From assembly GCA_019456245.1 (NCBI GenBank), contig VRUF01000061.1:1-10462 (forward strand): DNA of 10,462 nt. Direction: 5' to 3'. Under the pieces are notes generated by a model, which was given only the letters and a program-made list of their open reading frames with translations, had not been told where the DNA came from and made no database searches. This DNA is from Planctomycetota bacterium. GTDB taxonomy: Bacteria; Planctomycetota; Phycisphaerae; Sedimentisphaerales; Anaerohalosphaeraceae. A program made the position numbers and the translations under genes. This document shows, piece after piece, positions 6,512 through 10,462 of the stretch (positions are counted from its first letter, which is position 1; the number at the start of each line of letters is the position of its first letter).

Positions 6512-7366
6512 ATGAAAAGATTATTACTGATGGTTTTGTTCTGTGCAACAATGGGTGCACTGATTTCAAAAAATGCAAGTGCTGCAGGTATCAGCGTTGA
6601 TGCAGGGCTTACACCACCGGAAGACCGGTGGATCGTGCGAACACAATTTCGTTATATGCATCGTAAAGACGACCCGACGCCCATGAATAAAGAAATGGAT
6701 ACCTACGCGTTTCCGCTTGTTGTAGCGTATGGATTTCGGCCTGATCTGACATTCATGGTCCGTCAAAGAGTGAAGTACCGAAAAATGTTTATGGGCGGAT
6801 CTATCAGCAGGGATACCGGATTAGGCGATTTGTTTGTTCTCGGTAAGTATAAGCTGTATCGAGAAAACACGCGTGACTATACATTCGGTATCGCTTCGAC
6901 TCTCGGGCTGGAGTTTCCTACAGGTGACGATGATTTCGGTTCGGAGACATGGGATTTAAAACCAGGACTGTTTACGTCATGGCGAAGCGGCCCCTGGGCG
7001 TCAGATTTTAGTATCGCATATAAATGGAATGGTTTTGCAGATAAAGGTAGAGACGGTCTGGACCCCGGTGATGAGTTAGAAGTAGATTTAGCGTTTGCTC
7101 ATCAGTTCAGCATTGGCCAAAATGCAAACATATCGCTGTCACCTGTATTGGAGTTTAACTATAAGCATATTTTGGCAGATAGAATGAGCGAACATCGTGT
7201 TTCCAATACCGGAGAATCACTTTTCTTTGTTTCGCCCGGACTTAAGTTCACAAAGTCTTCATTTATTATGGAAGTTTTATTACAATTTCCTGTATGGCAG
7301 CAGCAGCAGGGTTCTCAACTCAAACAGGGGACAAGATTAATTGTTGGAACCAGGTTTATGTTTTAA
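6512..7366 (+). CDS. Outer-membrane beta-barrel protein, PF13557-like (phenol MetA-pathway/transporter family)
   Basis: A 284-residue exported protein. A signal peptide (MKRLLLMVLF...) ends at ASA (22-24), with probable cleavage after Ala24. The mature part is made of alternating hydrophobic/polar strands with turn-rich loops. It contains the family-like segments TGLGDLFVLGKYKLY, followed by LGLEFPTGDDD, which resemble the PF13557 group often annotated as 'transporter' or 'phenol degradation protein meta'. The C-terminal residue is phenylalanine (TRFMF), as in many outer-membrane barrels recognised by the Bam machinery. The start has only a weak ribosome-binding site, but the signal peptide begins exactly there. 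It follows the HMA lipoprotein by 21 nt and probably shares its promoter. Substrate and pore function are unknown; a role with the lipoprotein in metal movement is inference from position only. Confidence 0.8.
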   Translation: MKRLLLMVLFCATMGALISKNASAAGISVDAGLTPPEDRWIVRTQFRYMHRKDDPTPMNKEMDTYAFPLVVAYGFRPDLTFMVRQRVKYRKMFMGGSISRDTGLGDLFVLGKYKLYRENTRDYTFGIASTLGLEFPTGDDDFGSETWDLKPGLFTSWRSGPWASDFSIAYKWNGFADKGRDGLDPGDELEVDLAFAHQFSIGQNANISLSPVLEFNYKHILADRMSEHRVSNTGESLFFVSPGLKFTKSSFIMEVLLQFPVWQQQQGSQLKQGTRLIVGTRFMF

Positions 7367-7413
7367 AACAGGGATAAGCCTCACGTTAAAGGACCACGAA
7401 TAAATACTAATTA

Positions 7414-7439
7414 ATTGGACCTGATCCAATAAAATTTTT
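7414..7439. terminator. Weak terminator-like hairpin between convergent genes
   Basis: ATTGGA (7414-7419), loop CCTGA, TCCAAT (7425-7430), then AAAATTTTT. It lies in the 76-nt gap where the beta-barrel gene and the HEAT-repeat gene converge. The stem is only 6 bp, so it is a modest candidate for either direction. Confidence 0.4.
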
Positions 7440-7442
7440 CAT

Positions 7443-9587
7443 CTATTTGGGCTGAGTTTTTGTTTCAGTCTTTGGCTCAGGTTTGGGCGCTACTGGCGGC
7501 TTTGGTTCGGGGGCAGGCTTTACGATTTGCTGTAAGAGTTGTAACTGCCCGATCCATTCGGGTCTGGGAATTGTTTTTTCTATCTTGATAGCGGACAATT
7601 TCTCAAGCAGGAGAGTTTTTTGTGTGATGTTAACCTCGGGTGAGGTGAGATGATTTTGAATATCTTTGATTAGAATGCTGTCAGCATTTAAGTCGTCTTG
7701 CCGGAGAAAGTTGGCGATAAGATTGGCGGCCTTTTCGTAATCTGCCGTTTTTAAAAAAAGCTGTAGGCTCATGGGACGAAGAGCATCCTTTACGATCTTT
7801 GACATTGCAGGATCATTTTCAGCTTCAGCTTTTTTGGCGGCGATTTCCAGTAGATTTCTATTTCGGTCATCGCTGAGGATTCCTTTAAGTTTGCCAATCC
7901 ATTCGACTACAGTTTTAACAGGTTGCCTCTGTAATATTTCTCGCACGGCCTGCCATGCGAGTTCACCTTCACCGTTACCCAATATTGCAAGCGAAAGCCA
8001 TTCGATGTCCTCAACGTTTCCAGCCTGTCTGGCAAGTTCTATTATTGCGAATCTTATAGAGGCGCTTTCATCGGCGAACAGGTTTTTAGTCTTGAAAATT
8101 TCCAAAGCATCTGCCTTGTCAATGTTTATCAGCCCTTCGACGGCAGCAAGCCTGACAGAGGCATTTTCGCTATCTGAAAGTCCTTTAATGAACTCGGCGT
8201 TGAAAAGAGCGGCAGCGGCGTCTCGATGGATTCCCTCACAAATCCTTGCCATAATGTGCAGCAATTCGGCCCGCAGGGTGGCGTCTGCCTCTTGATTTGC
8301 CCTATTGTATCTTTCTGCAACGAGTTTTAGATGCTTATTTATCTGTTCTTTTTTAAGGCCGTTAGGCTCAAGGAGCTTTCTGATTACTTCTGCCCCGGCC
8401 TTTGCAGGGGGCAATTCATCTTCGTCGATAAATTTTTCTGCCCATGTGAGTGTTTCAGTTCTTATGTCATCTGAAAGTTTAATTGAAGAACCCGGCGAGA
8501 AGGCGAAATAGCAGGCCTCTCCCAGCGCTTCGAAAATAGTGAGTTGAACATCTTCGTACTGTTCGATCTTAAGTTGTTCGAGCAGCTTTGCGGCAGGATT
8601 TGTGTCACTCATCTTAGCTAGTATCCTTGCGGTCTGGAGTCTTACCTGCCGGTTAGAGTCTGATATAAGCGCCAGCAATGCCGGTGTAAAATCATCTCCG
8701 ACGACAACGGTTCCTGAAACTTTCTCGAATTTTTCAAGAGCCCAAAGCTTTACAACAACCTGATCGCTCTGGAGCCTGAGAAGGAGCAAGGTGACTTTTT
8801 TCGCGTCTTCTGCTGCTTCATATTCGTTGTTTATTGCTGTTAAGTACAATTTTTGCCACTGAATGGTTTCCTGCTGAAGCCTTCGAACCTCCTTTTCCTG
8901 AAAGTCGATCCAGTCGCGTATGATCTCGCTTTGACTCTTACGTTTAAGGTATCTAAGAATCGCGTGGGCATCCATTCCAGGTGGTATCCAGTATGGAAGA
9001 GCCAGTTTGGCGGCATCTGCAACGGCTTTGTCCTCTTCATTCAATAACAAAACTATAGTTGCGACAGCTTCCTTGTTTACCGGCCTTAGGCTGATCGCAT
9101 AGATGGCATTTAGCTTTTGCTGGCGGTTTTGGGCATCTGCAATTGTCATTTCTTTTAATTGTTCCGCTATTTCACTGTAATCGAAGATAAGCGTTGCTTC
9201 TGCAGCGGTTTGTGCATCCAGACCGCTTGATGTGCGGATAATGTCGAGGAGGGGTTTTTGGAAATCATCCTTTTGGGTGATGGCCGTACGACTTGTAACG
9301 AGTGCTCTGCATACGGCAGTTCTAGCTGGTGAGTTTTGCTTAAGCTGAAGTGTGTCAAGCAATATCTGCCTTGCCTGCGGTTGGGTATGCCGGAGGAGTT
9401 CGAGTGCGGCATTCAACCTGTTCTGTTCTCCTGGCCCCATAAGCAGAGCCGTCTTGTTTATGCTTAGCTGCCTTGTTGCACTGTCTTCAATTTCAGCGTC
9501 AAGAGATAATTTATTGTCCTGGGCAGCGCATAAAGGGAGAATGATAAGGGAGAGTATCAAAAAAAATGTAACTTTTAAACTTTTCAA
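7443..9587 (-). CDS. Exported HEAT-repeat protein
   Basis: A 714-residue protein of unknown specific function. The N-terminus is a signal peptide (MKSLKVTFFL, then a long hydrophobic core to about residue 19) ending near LCAAQ. The residue before Cys20 is leucine, so a lipobox is not satisfied and signal peptidase I cleavage after CAA is more likely. Most of the rest is alpha-helical with degenerate HEAT/armadillo-like repeats, clearest at about 275-360 and 475-535 (for example VRLAAVEGLINID). Residues about 215-265 are charged and could form a coiled coil. The last 25 residues (690-714) are a disordered tail rich in Pro, Lys and Glu. HEAT solenoids are usually protein-binding scaffolds; no catalytic motif is seen. 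The start is TTG (9587-9585); an in-frame stop lies 31 nt upstream with no ATG between. No ligand or partner can be named. Confidence 0.8.
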   Translation of the reverse strand: MKSLKVTFFLILSLIILPLCAAQDNKLSLDAEIEDSATRQLSINKTALLMGPGEQNRLNAALELLRHTQPQARQILLDTLQLKQNSPARTAVCRALVTSRTAITQKDDFQKPLLDIIRTSSGLDAQTAAEATLIFDYSEIAEQLKEMTIADAQNRQQKLNAIYAISLRPVNKEAVATIVLLLNEEDKAVADAAKLALPYWIPPGMDAHAILRYLKRKSQSEIIRDWIDFQEKEVRRLQQETIQWQKLYLTAINNEYEAAEDAKKVTLLLLRLQSDQVVVKLWALEKFEKVSGTVVVGDDFTPALLALISDSNRQVRLQTARILAKMSDTNPAAKLLEQLKIEQYEDVQLTIFEALGEACYFAFSPGSSIKLSDDIRTETLTWAEKFIDEDELPPAKAGAEVIRKLLEPNGLKKEQINKHLKLVAERYNRANQEADATLRAELLHIMARICEGIHRDAAAALFNAEFIKGLSDSENASVRLAAVEGLINIDKADALEIFKTKNLFADESASIRFAIIELARQAGNVEDIEWLSLAILGNGEGELAWQAVREILQRQPVKTVVEWIGKLKGILSDDRNRNLLEIAAKKAEAENDPAMSKIVKDALRPMSLQLFLKTADYEKAANLIANFLRQDDLNADSILIKDIQNHLTSPEVNITQKTLLLEKLSAIKIEKTIPRPEWIGQLQLLQQIVKPAPEPKPPVAPKPEPKTETKTQPK

Positions 9588-9665
9588 CCGCTTGTATCCC
9601 CGCAGAATACCATACTTTCACATATAAGACGCTTTTGATGCCCTAATAATTTCATAGAATCTTTT

Positions 9666-9693
9666 ACTATATCGGAAAAAAAACTGATGTAAA
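9666..9693 (-). promoter_or_regulatory. Probable sigma-70-type promoter of the HEAT-repeat gene
   Basis: On the minus strand, TTTACA (9693-9688), a 16-nt spacer and TATAGT (9671-9666), each one base off consensus. Transcription would begin near 9660 and leave a leader of about 73 nt before the TTG start. Confidence 0.5.
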
Positions 9694-9766
9694 TGATTAT
9701 CCGACTATTTTGGCGCATAAGGCGCTAAGTTGCCTCCCCCCTGCCGCATAGCGTCACCCTTATATC

Positions 9767-9823
9767 GGCATTTTGAGCACAACGCTTAACCTCGCACTGT
9801 TGGGCGTGTTGCCCCACAATGCC
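9767..9823. repeat. Nested imperfect stem-loops downstream of the YbaK-like gene
   Basis: GGCATT (9767-9772) pairs with AATGCC (9818-9823). Inside, ACGCTTAAC (9782-9790) pairs with GTTGGGCGT (9799-9807), two pairs being G-T. An alternative stem uses GGGC (9802-9805) and GCCC (9811-9814). No T-run follows in either direction, so this is not a standard terminator. Function unknown. Confidence 0.35.
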
Positions 9824-9833
9824 TCTTTTCGGT

Positions 9834-10295
9834 CTACAAAGCCGGATAGCAAAAGCTTATGACCCTTGGTCGTGCCAGGCGTTTGTACTCTCCCATCTCC
9901 ATCTTTACTGAAGTGACGTGTGTGCCTCCCTGAAAGACAATGTAATCATCGTCTTCGAGACTGGTGTCCATAAATGTGACCAAACCGTAAAGAATTCCAA
10001 ATGGCGGTTCTGCTCCCAGTGCACAATCTGAAAAAAGTCTTGCCATTTCGATCTCAGTTGCCAGTTCGATCTCGTCAGCGGCTATCAGTCTTTTGAGCGT
10101 GTCAAAATCTATTTTGTATGATGCAGGGAGTACACACATGTAAAACACCCCATCTGCTTTTACGATCACTGGTTTTGCCACCTTTATTCCCGGGACGTGC
10201 TGCTGTGATGCCATCTGCTGGGCTGTAAATGTGGGCCGATGATCCGAGGTCTCGTAATCTGCCGATATCCTGTCAAGAAATTCCATGAGTTTCAT
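9834..10295 (-). CDS. YbaK/EbsC-family aminoacyl-tRNA deacylase (free-standing editing domain)
   Basis: A 153-residue cytoplasmic protein of the YbaK/prolyl-tRNA-synthetase-associated (INS-like) domain family. These proteins hydrolyse mischarged aminoacyl-tRNAs, for example Cys-tRNA(Pro) or Ala-tRNA(Pro), released by synthetases. The fold spans nearly the whole protein. Visible family features are the region VAKPVIVKADG (39-49), where Lys41 aligns by eye with the family's key lysine, followed by FYMCVLPASYKID. GAEPPFG (94-100) stands at the usual Gly-Pro-Phe-Gly-type loop, and GGTHVTSVKM (123-132) is near the C-terminus. The substrate amino acid and tRNA cannot be deduced. The ATG at 10295-10293 follows a perfect AAGGAGGT at about a 5-nt spacing, suggesting efficient translation. 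It is separated from the upstream gene by a terminator and from the HEAT gene by 246 nt, so it is probably a single-gene unit. Confidence 0.85.
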   Translation of the reverse strand: MKLMEFLDRISADYETSDHRPTFTAQQMASQQHVPGIKVAKPVIVKADGVFYMCVLPASYKIDFDTLKRLIAADEIELATEIEMARLFSDCALGAEPPFGILYGLVTFMDTSLEDDDYIVFQGGTHVTSVKMEMGEYKRLARPRVISFCYPAL

Positions 10296-10387
10296 GGTAC
10301 ACCTCCTTGAAACCGGTGTTATATATTTACTAATTCTCTATTGTTAGCTATAGCGGAAGTTAGGTGTGTGTTCGTATTAAATGTAAG

Positions 10388-10412
10388 AAAAAAATCCCCC
10401 GCGGCGATTTTT
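10388..10412 (-). terminator. Rho-independent terminator of the gene at the right edge
   Basis: On the minus strand, AAAAATC and GATTTTT flank a GC core with a 3-nt loop and one mismatch, and the right arm runs into seven T residues. It begins inside the stop codon of the edge gene, which makes that gene the end of its transcript. Confidence 0.75.
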
Positions 10413-10462
10413 ATGCCGGGTCATCAGGAAATAGCAATTCTACTGGAATATTATCGTCTTCG
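10411..10462 (-). CDS. C-terminal end of an unidentified gene (partial, cut by right edge)
   Basis: On the minus strand, an open frame enters from the right edge and ends EDDNIPVELLFPDDPA followed by TAA at 10413-10411. The stop codon runs directly into a clear terminator hairpin, which supports it as a real gene end. Only 16 codons are visible, so no family can be named. It lies 115 nt upstream of the YbaK-like gene in the same orientation but is cut off from it by the terminator. Confidence 0.6.
   Translation of the reverse strand, partial: EDDNIPVELLFPDDPA

Noticed and set aside
9784..9805. GCTTAAC and GTTGGGC, which fit the integron attC core patterns RYYYAAC and GTTRRRY, 8 nt apart
   Set aside because: They resemble only one half of an attC site. 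I found no matching second pair within 120 nt on either strand, no integrase gene and no cassette array.

Overview
The window looks like an ordinary chromosomal segment of a moderate-GC, Gram-negative-type (diderm) anaerobe. The anaerobic lifestyle is inferred from a complete four-subunit ferredoxin-dependent 2-oxoacid oxidoreductase operon. The diderm envelope is inferred from a lipoprotein, a beta-barrel outer-membrane protein and signal peptides. The VorB-type oxidoreductase, the GAF-AAA+ sigma-54 activator and the large exported HEAT-repeat protein together would fit an anaerobic member of Planctomycetota or a related phylum, but this is an impression and not proven by the sequence. I see no transposase, phage gene, CRISPR array, rRNA or tRNA.

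Layout from left to right. (1) 1-836, minus strand: the N-terminal 278 residues of DprA, cut by the left edge, with a good sigma-70-type promoter at 895-923. (2) A 453-nt divergent intergenic region. (3) 1290-4021, plus strand: an operon for 2-oxoacid:ferredoxin oxidoreductase in the order delta (ferredoxin), alpha (VorB type), beta (thiamine diphosphate subunit), gamma. The 106-nt alpha-beta gap holds a possible 24-codon ORF and two mutually exclusive stems. (4) A strong two-way terminator at 4082-4123. (5) 4295-5821, minus strand: a NifA-architecture (GAF, AAA+, Fis-type HTH) sigma-54 activator. (6) A 348-nt divergent control region with a promoter on each side and a 10-bp dyad in the activator's leader. 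(7) 6170-7366, plus strand: a two-gene unit coding for a lipoprotein with a heavy-metal-associated (HMA) CxxC domain and a PF13557-like beta-barrel protein. (8) 7443-9587, minus strand: a 714-residue exported HEAT-repeat protein. (9) 9834-10295, minus strand: a free-standing YbaK-type aminoacyl-tRNA deacylase. (10) 10411-10462, minus strand: the last 16 codons of an unidentified gene, followed by its own terminator.

How the genes work together. The four oxidoreductase subunits form one enzyme that couples oxidative decarboxylation of a 2-oxoacid to acyl-CoA with ferredoxin reduction, or the reverse. The HMA lipoprotein and the beta-barrel protein look like a two-gene envelope unit, possibly for metal handling. 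The activator is divergent from that unit and convergent with the oxidoreductase operon, but I found no sigma-54 promoter or NifA-type upstream site linking it to either. The remaining genes look like independent single-gene units.

Nothing here is clearly a new system. The items most worth a second look are the alpha-beta gap of the oxidoreductase operon, the HMA-lipoprotein/beta-barrel pair and the dyad in the activator leader.
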